64,000 nucleotides of DNA from Gymnorhina tibicen (GCA_013399875.1 VXAZ01000587.1:203019-267018); one strand, 5' to 3'; positions 28,812 to 55,546 are shown, counted from the stretch's first letter. Notes: generated from the letters alone by a model not told the origin. A program made the numbers and translations.

Positions 28812-29785
28812 TTATATATCATGTTCCCATCATCATTCCTCTAAAGGCTTTGCTGTCTCTGTATTACTCCCTCTTGAACAGGTTACTGGGGAAAATGTTG
28901 CCTCTTATCAGCATTTTTCAAGTTATTCCACTATAAAGCAATCCCATTAGAGCTTTAAAATTTACCTTTGAACTTTTTTTATCATTGCATTCCACTCCAT
29001 AAATTCTGTCCCACAGCTGCACAATCGTGTCTCCAACTGACACTGACAGCACAGAAGAGACTGTAGGACGGGGCAGTTTACATTTGAATTTGGCAATTCA
29101 GACCTGCACATCCACCCAAGGGACATTTCTAACCATACCTGTGAATAAACTGCTCCCTGCACTGGTGGGAAAACAGTACTGTTCCAGGAGAGACACAAAC
29201 TTTGTCCTCCCTGGTCTTGTGCTGCAGGAGGCTTAGAGAGAATCCCACATTGTTCCTAAATAGTCCTGGCTTTTGTAGGCTGGAGCAGGCCCCAGGCACG
29301 CACTGTTTAACCCTTGCTATACCTCATGGAGTACCTAGAAGTGTGGTTCCCTTGCAACTGAACATGAAATGGACTGGCTGATTGACTGCCTTAGGGTCAG
29401 TGAAAGTCAGGTCTGAGAAAGTCCCAGTAATATTCACAGCACCGGATCCTGCTCTGTCCCAAAATGATGGTGGTAACACTTCCTTGGGTCAGTGCATCCC
29501 TGGTACCGTGTGTGTACAATCTGTATTCTGACAGGTTCTGTAATCTTGTGCTACTGCTGATATTGAACAGGAAGCTTCTGCTCAAATGGAAAAACTTCCC
29601 TGCCTTTCTTGTTGAAGGAAAGATGACTTAAGAGACAAGTCTGTTCCCAAACCAGTCAAAGGATCTATGAACTAGGTAAAAGAATTTGTATTACTGGCAG
29701 AAAAAAAAAAACCCTAAATATCTTCAGAAACATAATGGCAGTGTTGAAGATGAAAGACTTGCTACTGTGTGCACAGTTTAAGGTT

Positions 29786-29819
29786 AACAAACAAACAAAC
29801 AAAACAAACAAACAAACAA
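29786..29819. repeat. AAAC microsatellite
   Basis: About eight AAAC units with one extra A in the middle. Confidence 0.95.
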
Positions 29820-30645
29820 GAAACCGCCACCAACATTTAATAAGGGGTAAACGAAAAAGCTGAGAAAGGGCTGAAATGTTTATAAAGCCAGAGTGTCATG
29901 TGTAACAGGATATGAAAATATAGCCTCATTAATCCTAGAGGTATCCAGGGTGCACGTGTCTCATTTTTAATCCACTTTAGGCCAGTTTCTAGTGGTTTCA
30001 GCCAGACCTGGTGATGTCTTATGCCAAGAACAGACACACGGACATTTTGGCACTGCAGCATGCAGAGCAATGGGAAAGTGAGCTGCTGTGTGTGTGCTGC
30101 TCTAATGCAGCTGCCCAGCTCCAGAGCCAATAGTGGAAAACAAAGCTTGCTTAGAAGTTATTTCCATTGTCTATAAAGCCTTGATTTTAAAGGGAAAATA
30201 GACACTGTCTCTACCTGGTCAAGTGCTGGCAGCTGTATAATTGTCTCTTTCCATTTGGCAGATATCAAAGCATTCTAGATTGTTGATATTTGACCTGTTT
30301 AGCCCTACCCAACTGTAAAATATGGCCATACAGCTTATATGTGAGCATGTTCTGCCTCACACCTTCTCTGTCAGGGTACACTGCATTGTAATAGTAGATT
30401 CCTCCACACTGTGGGCAAGAAACATCAGCGTTACTTTGCCCCACCAGTCATTCTTCTGTGACAAACAGAACTAGAAATATGGTACGTGAATAATACACTA
30501 CAAAGGTTTTCTGCATTATCCAAGTGTTTAAGATGTTACCGATTTTACAGGGGGAAAAAAAAATTTCCATGTGTATTTTGTTTCCATCCAGACGTTTCAT
30601 ATTTACACATTAACAGAAGGGCAACAAATTGAGAATGCAAAAAAC

Positions 30646-30651
30646 TTTATT
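30646..30651 (-). terminator. GATM: GATM poly(A) signal AATAAA
   Basis: The minus strand reads CTAATAAAGT here, about 876 nt after the stop codon. It is the first canonical hexamer I see downstream of the last exon. Cleavage would be expected about 10-30 nt further, near 30.62-30.64 kb. Confidence 0.6.
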
Positions 30652-31526
30652 AGCATAAAAAGTACATATTCAGGAATCAGCACTCAAGTTCCTTCATGGC
30701 ATCTAGCATGTTTGATACATATTCCTGTATCTGCTGCAGCTGAAGGAAGACTGGATTATAAAATGTCAGAAGCTTAAGATTGGGGAGGAGTTATTGTTGG
30801 GGTTTTGTTTTGTGCCTCTTTTTAAGTTATGTAAACAACTCAGAATGAAACCTGTACAAGCAGAATATTAGCTATCATTTTGTACACTTAAAAGTTAAAT
30901 AAAACCCAATTTCAGCAATACAAAAAGCAATATAAAAAAGTACTCAGGTGCATGACATGCATCAGAAGAAAATGTAGAAGAACATAGCAAGTAAGTGAAC
31001 CTGTGTCAAAAGTTAGATCATAGTGAAAATTCTCTGTAAATATCTGTATGGCTAGACATGAAAAACATGATAAAATTACTTGGTTCCCTAAGAGATCTAT
31101 ACAGTTGCATCTATTTCAACTTCATTAGACATGAATATATTAGAAGGATAAAGTGATTAAAAGGAATAAGAAAAGTTTACTCAAGTTTCACGTTTCAAGC
31201 TGCCTATTTGATAAGGTAACTAAACAGAGGTAGATATCCAATATTAGGGGCCAAGCTGTTCTAAGAAGGCCTCTTAGCTATCTTGTCAAGCTTTTACATT
31301 CAAAGCCAGTGTGAAAAGGCTTCATAGATGCAGGATGTCTTTCAAAAAGGCAGCCAGAAAACCTGTATTGCTGATGGAAGCAGTGAAAGTGAAGGGTATT
31401 TAAGAATAAAACATTTCCCAGACCATTATGAGGACACCACTTATCAAGCACTAGAGCTCATGCAGTCATTTTAACAAGAGTGACAGTGATTTGCTCATTT
31501 CCTATGCCTATTTTAGAAGCTCATGC
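30652..31526 (-). other. GATM: GATM 3' untranslated region (inferred)
   Basis: About 875 nt, AT-rich, without coding potential, between the GATM stop codon and the first good poly(A) signal. The length is similar to mammalian GATM 3' UTRs as I remember them. The exact cleavage point is not visible. Confidence 0.6.
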
Positions 31527-43115
<11,589 letters not shown>

Positions 43116-46100
43116 TCATCTCCGCGGAGGGCTCTCCAGCGGCAACCTGACTTGGAAGATTTCCAGTCACACGTTTTAAAATTTTTCTCTGAAAGGTGTA
43201 CTGAAGTGCATCATATGGTTACTTTTAGTCACCAAATACTCATATTCTTCAAGAAGCCTGTAGTAGACAAACTCAATTTTACCAAAAATTCCAACAGTCA
43301 TACATTAAGGATTCAGATTTTTAGACTACAACCTTAAGAGTTTGTGATTCACCTAAAAAATGTTTAAATTCTTTAATTACTGAAGGGGTGTTTCAGGAAT
43401 ATCCCAAACAATTTCGAATTCTGTCTTCTCAAAATCCGTATCGTGATATGACCAAAAGTCATCTTAAAATTAAAACCTAAACTGGTTAGCTCCTAATAGA
43501 CCTGTACTTAAGTTTCCCTGAAAAACCTCTCCATGATAAAATCAGCAGACTTATCTTCAAAAATACCTCTATCTCAACAGAAACAGTCTACAACAAGATA
43601 TGTTTGCTACCAGCTCTACTCATATTTAGTGTATCCCCTTCAGCCTATTCTGCATTTTTTTTTTACTTTGCACAGAAGTTCACTTCTAAATCATTTCATT
43701 TTCATTTTCATTCATGCCAAATAAAAGGCAGACATAGCAAAAAATTACTTTTATCCAAATTATTCTGTTTAAAGTCGTAAAAAACCTGTAGCTTTCTTTC
43801 AACGCGATTTTTGGTTCTGCCTTTATCATCTATGCAGTGCCTTGCTCAATACTCCTCCAGCTATGTATTTTAAACATCTATTAAAACATGAGCTATAGTC
43901 TTAGAATACAGCAAATCAGCCACAGTTTTGACATGTCTTAGATATACAAGTAACCATGTTTTATTTTACTAGGTAATTATTCGTTCAGCAGTTTGTCTTT
44001 TGGGCACAGGTAAACACTACACCTTCCCAGGACAAATAACACAGTGTGAGTTCTCCGTGAATTTACACAATTCTCAGAGAAAAGTTAATTATTTTAGTTA
44101 GCATGGTACCAAGTATGCATTAGCCAGCTTCATACAACTGCAGAACTTTCTCAGAGCTCACTCAGCTTGTTAGGACTCATTTGTAACATCATTGCATCAA
44201 ACACTATTCTTGTACCAAACAGTATAACAGGATTATTTTTTCAAGTTTCAAAAAAGGAATTTTGTTGATGCTATTTAATTCCTAGTTACCAATTTTTGTC
44301 ATCAAATTTTAAAAAAACCCCAACAAACAAAAAACCCCCCACCAAATTTTTGCTAGTTCTGTTCAAATTCTGGCTTTTTGATTCAGCTGATTTTGCTAAG
44401 GTCACTCTACTCACATTGACCTTCTAAAAAAATTAATGATTGGCTTGTGGCTAAATCCAAAGGTCTTGCTTCCTTTTCTGTCCTTTTCAACTTATCAGCT
44501 AGTTTTGGACCTTTGAATCATTCTTTATCAACTCAGTTTACATAGTTTTTCTGACTCTGCACAATACTTCTTTCCCCACTTACTACATAGGTCTGATGCT
44601 TTGTAGAGTCCTCACCATCACTGCAACAAGTTTTTGCTGAATGCTCTGACATTTTTTAAATTTTTCTTCTGGGCTGCATTTTTTCTGCTCAGAATTTTTT
44701 TCAGTGAAAACATTCTTTCCTGTATCTCATAGGTCTCTTTCTTCCTTTTTTAGGTGTAACTCCTCCTGGACACAAGCCAATCTTCATCTAAGTACAATCA
44801 AAGCAGAAATTCTTTCCTTTCCCTAACTGGCACGTTTGCAGTCTGACCATGAGGTCTTTACTCACGGTAAATAGCATTTTCCTTCCAGCCTTTTACCAGT
44901 CATCTGACCCCCAGACTGCCCCAACCAGCTACAATGCACTCTAGAGGTATCACCACGCTTCTGTCCTCACTTGACCATCTTCTGCATCACTGGGAAAAAA
45001 CCCTCATTTGTCTCCTTAAGCAGTTTTAAGCAGTTGTGGATTTAAGCAGTTACTTATTATTTCTTTGCTTGCGTCTTTTTATTCCTTAACAGCCAGTACA
45101 GGCATCATACCTGGCACTTGTGGTGTTTGAAGGTGTCACTGAAAGTGCCTTACAGTTCCCTCTGGCACCAAAACAGAACTCCTCTTGCTTTTTGCATAGC
45201 AGGCAGCTCTTCATACCTTCTTCCTCTGCTTCTGCAAGAAGGACTTGATCTAGCAGTGTACATTTCAGTAGAGACATGAAGCGAGGAGAAAAACACCAGC
45301 AATGGTTATTCAGATTTAGAGAAAGCCAAGTTCATTCATTCAAACACAAGGAGTTTCTGTAAACACGTGATTGTCTAAGCAGGCATGGAGCTTTTCGGAT
45401 CAAAAAATCTTTTTATAAAGATCACACCATTTATGTTATTACACAAATTGCTAGAATTATTATAACACCTTGAAAGCTCACCTCACTAACCAAAAGCTTG
45501 CCAATTATTTTAAAATTACGTGCTGATCTAGTAAAGATACTTTCTTCCTCTGCAAACCTCACCTTAGTACGGAATTTTAACTTGAAACAGAAGAAAGAGT
45601 CTCACATTGCTATTGCTGAGATTTGGCCTGTGAATATTAACTGGCAAGTTGTGATTTTTTTTTTTCAGTGGGGCTCTCTGCATGTTTTGCAATAGTCTAT
45701 CCATCATTTTTGAATGACACAAGGTGCCTTGCAGGCTTCTATAAAACCACCTTGTTCTGATAACTAGGTAATGCATTTAAAACAGTGTAGTTCCAGTTAC
45801 TGAAGAGCAACATTCTGGCCCAACAGCACGAGAGAACAAGATACTAAGTAGTAAAAATCTAGTTTAAAACTACAGAATTAGACAAAGCAACAGGAGACAG
45901 CAGGGAGAAGCCATCCTTGGCAACAAAACCAGAGTTACTGAAGTCCAAAGTACAAACTCATCTATGTTTTAGGACAGTATCTCATCTTAGCTTCACCCAT
46001 CTTATCTCTAACACATCTCTATTACACAAACAGAAGTCTAAATGGATTTTATTACTGCTTAAATGCAAATTTCCATCTGTCCAGGAACTGAGGTCCTCAA

Positions 46101-49100
46101 TTGTTGTTTAGATTTGTAGTGTGGTACCCAGGTGTGACTTGGGGGATATGATATTTAAGGTTAAGAACAGCTTATCCTTCCTTACCAGCATTTCTGCTAT
46201 ATTACTGATTTAAAAAATTTGGTATATCTAGCGTGAGCTGGTCTTAACATTTACATCTATTCAAGTTTTTACTTTACTTACAGAAACTTAATCTGCTCAA
46301 AAATACAAACATTTAAGAGACTCCAGATCCTTCCTTCTCCTGCCTTGTCAAGGATACTACTTGCTAAATTCCAACAGACTATCATCCCCAGGAAGAGAAT
46401 TTGGCCCAGTAAATCTTATCTGTTAGCTATCAGAAACAACACAGAAGAATCCAGTATGCTTCTTAGAAAGCAAGTTTCAAACTTCCTGAAGTTCAGAAGT
46501 CTGGACTGTTCCAAATGGAAAGAATAAATGCACCTCAAAACATTAAAATGACTTTTTTCCCCTCCTTCAAGCTCATAATTTTGTGGTTAACTCTCAACTC
46601 TAAAAACAGGCAAAATATTGTTACATACAATTAAAATAATTTCTCTAATTTAAAATATCTTACTTTGTGACTTATTACAGAGCTAAAGCAGTGCACTATT
46701 TTCACAGTACTTTGAAAGATATTTATATTCTAATTAAATAATACAAATCTTGCTTTATCATTCTTCACATTCAAAAGATACAATTAAATGTGTCCAACTA
46801 AACAAGCTCCATATATAAAATGGCAAGAAGTTCTTTTTCCCTAATCCCAACTTCATCAAACCCAATTTAATCTTTAAACTTTTTAACAAACTCTACTTGG
46901 CTTCTGCCTATTTAGCTTTTATGGTTATTGAAGGATCCTGTAGTTTTCCCCAAATGCCAGTTCTGGGTACTTCTTGGAAGACTTTCTGTTCCTCCTTGTC
47001 AGGACATCTGCCCTGTGTGACACGCTGATGCCAAATTCTCCATCAGACTGAACACAATCTGCTGCAATGGAGTTTTGGCTACAGAGCGAAACACTCCTCC
47101 GAGCACAAGAACTAAGATTTCCTATATTTTTGTGCAATTCATATGGTAGGTGCTAAACCATAAACTGGATGGGATTTACTCCAACCCCAGATCAGAATTT
47201 ATAAGGAATCTCCATTATGTGGATGCACTGGTATCTAACAGCTCTGCCCCTTTTTTCTAGGGCACTTAAGGGGTCTCTTTATTGCTACCCAGCTAGCTAT
47301 TATCATGAAACTCGTGGAAACCTAATACCACTGAGACCTATGACCCTCTCCCAAATGTGCCTGAGAGCAGCCAGCAGGTTCAAGTTTCAGGGAGGGGAAG
47401 GAGAGAACACACACACAGAGATGCACATACCCAACCCGTGGCCGTGTAACCTCATGTTCTTGGGAGCAAGGTTAAAATCTTCCTTGTCTTTAAGAAATCA
47501 GACCTCCTTTGATGAAAGCAGATGGCCTCTGTAGATGTTTTCTATATGAAACTTAGGTAGCAACAGATCAAATTTTTTAAGATGTTTAGTCTGTTGGTAT
47601 GAGGCAATTCTTAGTGCGTTATTTTATTTTAGCAAATGTTGCTCCTCATATCTTTTTGTTAAAATGATTTAAAAATTAACTGCAAAATGCAATCAAATCA
47701 CATATACAATCAAAATGCATTTCAACATACATGATTCAAAATAACATATCAATGTTAATATGCACTGCACTAAGTTTCAAGCATGCCTGATAACTTAGGA
47801 AATAATTTAACTCCTTCTTTGGGAGCCAAGTGGCTGGAACACTAAAAGGATGTGGAGAAATACAGTTATGTAGCCCAACCAAAGTAAGGCTCAGTAACTG
47901 AGCCAAGGAAACAGTACAGACAGTAGAGGTGCATATACATGAGGGGCAGGACATTGGCCACTGAGGAGACAGAAGTTTAATTGGAATAGAAAACACAGTA
48001 ACAGAGCTCTGGTGAGATAATTGTTAGACTAAATCTCTGGCTTAAAAGTAGTAAAAAAAAAAAAAAGTTTGGAACTTTGAGCAAATAAAATAGTCCTTGT
48101 TGACTGAATCCACCTGGTTTCAGGAAGATAAGAGTTTCCACTGTCCTTCTGGCCACTCAAAAACTATGTTACATCAAAGAAATGACTGATTTAATAATTA
48201 ATTTCTTTTCCTCCCTGAGTCTGCAGAAATGTACATTCTGACTAGCTGCCCTGTACGTGCATATACATATGAGTGCCAGCATACATATAAATACCTGTTT
48301 TAATTTTAGATGTCACGTTTCTATTACAGAAAGGTGACAGAGCTGAATAAAGTTCCATGAAGGCAAAGGATTTGGCGGCCATAATCCCTGACATCTTACA
48401 CTCTGTCACTTCCAGAGGCAGTGCAGTGCTGACTACTGAAAAATGCTGGAGGTCCGTGCAACAAGAAGCACATCACTTGGTGGGATAGATTTCGTTCAGC
48501 CCAGTATTTCCATGTGTACAGTAACATGACCTGCCAGCATTTTCTAGGGTCACTGCTGTGACAATGCTTTCTCTCAGGGCTGCCAAGTGAACTGCATGGC
48601 TCTAGGACATTCGAAATTTCTTGAATCTCAAATATATGGTCTTGCAACATAGCCCATTGTGCATAAGCATTTAAAATTTGAAAACTGCTTCACACCTTTC
48701 TTGAAGAATATTTATAGGAATTGTTAATATAACTTTGCTGTGCACCTGAAATAACAACTTCATTCAGTTTTCTGCTCACTCACACTGGAGTTAAAATCGC
48801 AGCCATATCACATTATGCAAATTCTGCCTCCTTTAACCATTGTGTGAGTGGCAACTGCAAGCAAACTACTGACCTCCAAATTTGAAGGGATTTATTCACG
48901 TGAAAGAGGCTGAAGTACCCTTACACTAAACCAGATGGCAGAGCTTGTCTGTTCAGTTTGCTGCTGCCCAGGCAACGAGGTTGGGAGAGCAAAGCCTCTT
49001 CCCCCACCCCTCTTTCTAAGAAAACTGTTCTTTGATAAGCACACCCCCTGTCATCTGATGCTGTTGCTGGCAGCACCTGTGAATGTTGCTCATACAGTAC

Positions 49101-51177
49101 TGCCTTTGAAAAGTTTGCTGAATATAATCTTGCCTTGATGGTAAGATAACAACAAATTATACAAGGAGGATTTGACTTGAGTGTCTCCTTCAGAGGATTT
49201 AAGAAATTTATGGGGAGTTTTATGCTGAATCTGAGTCAAGCTTAAATTAGTGGTTAAAAAAAAACAACACTGGATTTGGACACATGGGTGTCAATTACTC
49301 TTCCACCATAAATGAAAAAAAATGGCAAAGCCAAAATTTGGTGGAAATGAGTCATTTTAAATTCTCAGCTAAGCTTTCTGCTTAATCCTTACCCTTCCAT
49401 CTCCCTGTGGCCACTCCAGTTCTTGGACAGATAAGTCCTCAGCAGAGGAGAGAGCAAAGAGCTTGCTGTGACTGGGGTGCCTGTACTAACCCAGCTCACT
49501 GCACTCTGAGCTAACTCTGCCAGTGTAGCTCTGGAACAAGGTTTGCTGTGTATCTGTGATGAACCAACAGAATTCAAAATCTATTTATGGGATGGAAACA
49601 TTTTCCTCAACTTCATGAAAGAGAATTGAGCAAGGCTGCTTCAGGAGTTTCTCTATGAAGACAGGAGGTAAGTCCTGAGCTTTGACAGCCCCCTTCTCTG
49701 ATCCTGGAGAGCACATCTGCTCTGATGAATCCCAACCATGCCTATCCAAGAAAGACGAGGATGGGCTCAGTGCCAAGAATTTAGTTACCATCCAGCACCG
49801 GGAATCTCACATGTCACTGCAGAATATTAAAATTTTGTTCCTAGAATTTCACAGCAGTTGCTTCTAACACCTCTGCAACAGAAAGATGAGTCTCACTGTG
49901 ACTCTGACAGCTTCACCCAGAATTTCTGCAGCCAGTCATAAACGAGCAGAGACCTGAATCTAAGTTCACCACTCAATCCAAAATAGTTGAAGAATTTTAG
50001 GCTCAGTAGCCTAGAAACCACCATGGTATGAAAGATCCCATCCCGTGGCCTAAACCACAGGTCATGCTATGCAGGTTGGAGTAGCTGAGATCCATAGTTA
50101 TAACTGCATACGTAGTGATAGTGCTGTCATTTTATGCCACCCTGGCCACACACCTCTCATCTTCTGTGGAGAGTAAGAGATCTCCTGTATGTCTCCACTT
50201 TCAGGTATCTCTATGTGCAGAGCACAAACCTGGACTATCTGTATGGCTTTGTCCAATGAGTCATGGCATGTTTATTCCCAGCCATGCTGCACCATTTCGT
50301 CTTTCAAAAGCAACGTCATTAATGTCAAGGAACATAAAAGGGCTTGTAGCAGAAAGAATGCAGCAAAGGCACCCTGTAACATCTAAATTTCTTGTTTTAG
50401 GAGGGACCTGGGTAATCCATTAGACAAGACTTCCTTGGAAATTCTAGTCACAGGAGTGGCTCGCTCCTTTTGACAGAGACTTTTTTCGAGGTTGGTGATT
50501 GCAAAGAATTCCAGCGGTGTCAAATCAGCTGCAACTGCAGCAGCAAGCCAGCTCGCCTGGCTGACCTGCTAGAAATCCTGATGCATTACGGATTTGTGAG
50601 GATTGTCCCTCAGAAGTGGGGAAAGATATGGAAAAATACCAATAAACTGCTGATGTTAGCCCAGTTTCAGTAGTGCCAGAGCACGTATTTCACTGACCTT
50701 CACCTGCTGAACCTCTGCCAGGCAGGAAGGGTAAAAATGGAATGGCTTGAACTCTGCTGTGATAGGTTCAGTGATTTATCTCTGCACAGACTATGAACCT
50801 GGTTCTTACATTTACAAAAATTATTTTGCCTGGTTAATAGACACTTAACACTCCTTCCCCAGTGGGAAGGGAACAGAAGAAGAATTTGAGATGTGGGCAT
50901 GCAGGGAAGGGAGATCAAGCTGTTGCTTATTATTTCCTTATTCCTTCCTTTGCATTAATCCTAATAGTGGTAGTAATATGACTCCTCAATAAGCCAGTTC
51001 TACTCAGTGATTCAACAGAGAAATCACCCCAAAAAATACAGGTTTTTGCTGGCTTAGTGAGCTGAATTCATCACTGAACTTTCAGAAGAACATCAGAGCT
51101 GGAGCAAGGGAGGCAGTGGAACTAGGAGGTCACATAAGGAGGACAGGGAAACAGAATGACCCCTTTTGGCAGCATCA

Positions 51178-51225
51178 ATTAATTAGATCAGGTCCCATCT
51201 GATTAATTAGAACCTGTCCCATCTG
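51178..51225. repeat. Two-copy 24-bp tandem duplication
   Basis: Two adjacent 24-bp units share ATTAATTAG at the start and TCCCATCTG at the end and differ only in the middle six bases (ATCAGG versus AACCTG). Confidence 0.9.
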
Positions 51226-53214
51226 ATCGGAACCTTAGAGAAAAACTGTGGTAACACTGCAAATACAACTTTAACAGAAACGGTAGTAGCTATTAATTTG
51301 AAATGTGATGGAAAGACATTTGAAACTGAAAAATGAAGCTTGAAGGCTTCAATTTAGCAATCCTGAAAAATACCCAGCTGGGACTTTCCACGGGAATGGT
51401 CAGGTGGAACAAACAAAGAAGAACAAACCCAGCTGACCTGTTACACAGGTTCACTGAAGCCACAAGTCATCCAGTCTGAATCCCATCTCTGCCATCCATC
51501 ACTAATTACGTAAGTGCTGTTTTGTGGTGTGATTATTGTCACTTGAGCTGCCTGGAACGGTGCATTCTGAGTTGTAGCAGCACAGTGAAGTCTCCCATTA
51601 AACCATAACAAAGAAAAAAGAGAGGAGGCTGTCTGCACAGAAAATGCAGCCTGGAGCATCCTATGTCAGCCAGCATGAGGAGTGCTGGGCTTTCCCGTTC
51701 TCTCTGTCTATGGACCTTTCTCTTAATTAACTGTAATTGAGCCTGCATCCAAATTCAACACAAACTTCCAGTTACTAGTTGCCCTCTGGTGACATCTCGT
51801 GGATCACAGCAAGATATCTTTGTCTTTTGGCAAAGCCTGCAAAGCCTTGAGCCGAAAACCTTTGTGAGAAATATGTAAGCTGGAGAACAGTGGAAAACGT
51901 TTATCTCAAGGGATAGCTTAGAAAAACAATATATTGTGCAAAAGCTGGTGAGCAAACCAAGTATTTACTGTGTGAAAATTTACAAGTTTTTCAACAAATT
52001 AGCCCTGAATAATAAGGCAGACAAAGGTCCTTCAAAATGTTACATTCACGATCAATAAATCCGAGGCTTTCAGCTCTCCAGGCTGCTGATTACAATTCCC
52101 CACTGAAGCTGCAGACCTAATACCACTTCCCATGTGAGAAAGTCAGAGACGTAACTGAAGAAGAAAAGGTTACACAAAAAAGAAACGTCTCCAGAAAGCC
52201 CATTGCAGGACCACAGCACGAAACTGCTACGCACTCCTAACTGCAGGAATCTGGAATTAGTTATGGAAGTTCAGCAATGCTTTGGAAACACTGGCCATGG
52301 CCCTAGCTAAGAGGGTCTACTAATTCCTCCTACTTTTCCCAGGCAGTTGCCATCACATAAAGAAGCTTCCAAAAATGTTCTATAGCGTTTACAGTTGTGA
52401 AGCAACTTTTAAAAAAACCCTAAGGCACCAGTTTGAAACAGTAGCTCTGTTACAGGAGAAGGGTAAAAACCCTCTAATTTATCTAATTTATCTATAAATG
52501 CTGAAGTCTAATGATAGCCAAAATTTACCCTAGGCATAAATTAGTTAATTTTCACCCCCGCCAGCTCCCTGAAGGAGCTCCACACTCGGTCCCTTGAGTT
52601 CTAAGGCTGGGTCATGGGAGCCGTGTGCCAGCAGGAAAGGCAGCCCTGCCTGGGGCCACCTCCAACCCACCGGCTCAAGTTTCAACTGCAGCAGCTCCCT
52701 GAGAGCTCTAAACTGGAGGCATCTGCTCCCTCCCACCCTGCTTGGACGTCCAGGGCTTGTGCTGCATTAGAGCTGCCCACAGCTCATCTAGCAGCAAAGG
52801 GAATTTACCTGCAGGGGGGAAAAAAAGTCTGCAGTGAAGAAGTTTCCTGGCAGATCAATGACCTGAATCCGCTCGCCTTGTGCTGAAAAGCATCAGATTT
52901 GACATAAAAGGGCAGCAGAAGGCTAAACAAGAGGGAAGGAAATCGTCCCCTTGGTGGCACATAGCAAAACAGGAAATTAAAAATAAATCATTACAAAAAG
53001 TAAGAAAGAAAAAGCCATCCTTATTCACAGTAATGGCTGTTTAAACATCACCAAGAAGCACTGAGTCCTGGTCCCTAGGTCCAGTCAGAAGGGTGAAATT
53101 CATGGAGTTTGCTTCAAGGTTGTCTGAGTAACTAAGGAAGTAAGTAAGCGGAATTCAATAATACAGTTTTTGCGTCAATAAAGTTCCTTATCTCTACAAT
53201 AAAATATGGATTTC

Positions 53215-53275
53215 AAAGTTTATTGAAGGGTTATTTATCTCAGTGAAAGTTTATTGGGGGTTATTTACCTCTGAG
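53215..53275. repeat. Two-copy tandem duplication of about 31 bp
   Basis: Copies at 53215-53245 and 53246-53275 both begin AAAGTTTATTG and contain GGGTTATTTA; they differ by a few substitutions and one single-base gap. Confidence 0.85.
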
Positions 53276-54724
53276 GTGCCAGGTCAGTAGCTATTTGCAT
53301 AAGCTATGCAGTGTGCCACAGGTATCATTAAACACCTTTTTTTGTTGTTTGCTAATTAAATGACAGGGAATAGTTGTAATATTATTTTGAACATCTAAAC
53401 ATAAAGGGAAAGTAGGAAGCCCAACAAAAACCTTTCCTAATGAGGCCTGTAATCTCATTGCATACTAACAGTAAGTTTTTTCAAGGAAAAAAAAGAAGGA
53501 GCTTTTGGCTTCAATTAATCATTCTTTTGCATAGAGGAACAATGGCAATCCATTAACTGGCATTCTGTTTAAAAGGCTAGAGAAAACACTTACCTCACGT
53601 GAACACTTCAGCTGCACACCAAAAAGGAGGGGTTCTCTAGAAACCAACGGAGCTGTGTTTTGGGTAGCGTGAGTTTTGGGGGTTTTGTAGCCAAAATGTC
53701 CTAACCCGAGGCAGGTGATCCACAGGTGGAAGTGTTAATGTGAGTATTTAAAGAGTGCCCCCTTTGCAGGTGCACTTCAGCTGCTCTCTGCAGGGGGTTA
53801 CTCACAGCTGCTTCACCGCTGGTTTGGATCACTGCAATCGGAGCAGCCCCTCCTTCGTTTCAAAAGTGTGTTTGCATGAAGAGAATGTCACAGAGGTCGA
53901 ACTGCAGTTAGAATTTAGTAAGAAAGAAGGTATCAATCAGCCTTTGTAGCACCTTTTGATAACCATAAGCCAGGACAGAGAATCAGGTCCATAGTTCCCT
54001 TGCAATTTATGCACATTATTTTTGTCCTAATGGTTCAGATTTCCTTCTTGAATCACTCCTTGAAACAGTGTTTTTCAATTCCAGTGCAAATCTTTGACTC
54101 ATCTTTGACTTCCACCATCTACTGCATTGCCCTCTGCCCTGTATTTCCTGAAAGACACAGAGCCAACACACTTATTCTGCATAAATACACGTTCTAGTCT
54201 GTTGCTGACAGAAAAGTCTTATCCTTTCAACAAAGTATTCCAAGTTAAGAAGCCAATATATATTTTAAAAGATTTTTAAAGATTCTTAGTGTCTAAATAC
54301 TATTAAATTACATAATAAAAGAAACAGCTGGAGGAAAGGAGAGGAAGTGGGGAAAAGAGCCTTTTCATAATTTGCTAAAATCCTATCATACTTTTGTTAC
54401 TCATTAGCACATTAGATATGTTTATAAATTACAAATGTCTGACACAGGTCAGTACTTCCTATTGCTGAATATAAATTTAAACATCTAAGACTAGGCACAA
54501 ATGGACTGCCATCCTCACTGAGTGTTTATTGCTTTATTGTGTAAACAGAAAGATTTAATAGCACTATTAAAAGTGATATGAAATGTGGTTATTGATTCTT
54601 TAGCAGAAATAAAGTGTGAGTATGAGATTGTTTTAATGACACAGAACTACTCCAACTCTACCTGTATCTTAGCTGATGTTGTATAAGGTCTAGACATGAA
54701 GCAAGCTCATTGTTTATATGAGCT

Positions 54725-54920
54725 GGGAATAGTTGTTCTGGATCAGGTGGAAGATCCATCTGTCTGAGTGCACTGCCCTCAAGATGGGGTGATTGTAGGT
54801 GTCTGGAAACAGCTACAAGGAAAGCAGCAAGGATCTAGCAGAGCTTTCCCAGAATAATGTCCTAGTAATCACCATGTTCCGTGACTCAGCTGTACTATTT
54901 CTAAATTTAAATTTGTCCTT
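54725..54920 (+). mobile_element. Possible ancient amniote retroposon fragment
   Basis: GGATCAGGTGGAAGATCCAT followed by TGGAAACAGC and CCCAGAATAATGTCC resembles a diverged CR1-type 3' end seen in reptiles and birds. The resemblance is from memory and weak; a repeat-library search would settle it. Confidence 0.35.
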
Positions 54921-55546
54921 AAGAGATCTTTTTCCCCCCCAGTTTTTTATATACATAAATCACTGGCCTCTTGTAGCAATACATGTTTGCTGTATGGAGA
55001 CCCTTTCTTTCATAATGCCCCTTTGGTCCTCTGTTATGAGACAGAGGGAAATATCATTCCTCCTCTCTTTCCTCATGCATTTGTGATGTACAGACCTCAG
55101 GTAATGCTGAGAAAAGCCACAGGTGCTTCACAAGGGCAACTGCTCTTGCAACATGGTTGCACAAAGCCTCCTGTGGTTGGTTAGAACAGATGGACTGGGA
55201 GTGCTGCTATGTTTAACTCTGGGAAAATTGCCCTAATGCAGCAAAATCTCTTAGAGAGCTTACATCCTTCTTTTTGCATAGTTCAGAATTAATGCTGGCA
55301 TTGTCTGCCCACACAGATCCTCACATCCGTCTAGCAAATTCTAGTCAAGGTATCAATCCCCCCAAAAACAATGGTGCAAATGGAGACCTAAATTGTTCAT
55401 TCCCTCCTGAGGCCAGCATACTTTGTCAAAGTGGTTCCAGCCTACCAGATGGAAACTGTTCATGACCAGGACTGACAAGGTAGAAATCGGCATTTTCTTT
55501 ACCACAGTCTACAAAACAGAAAGTTTCATGCTATATGTCTACAGGA

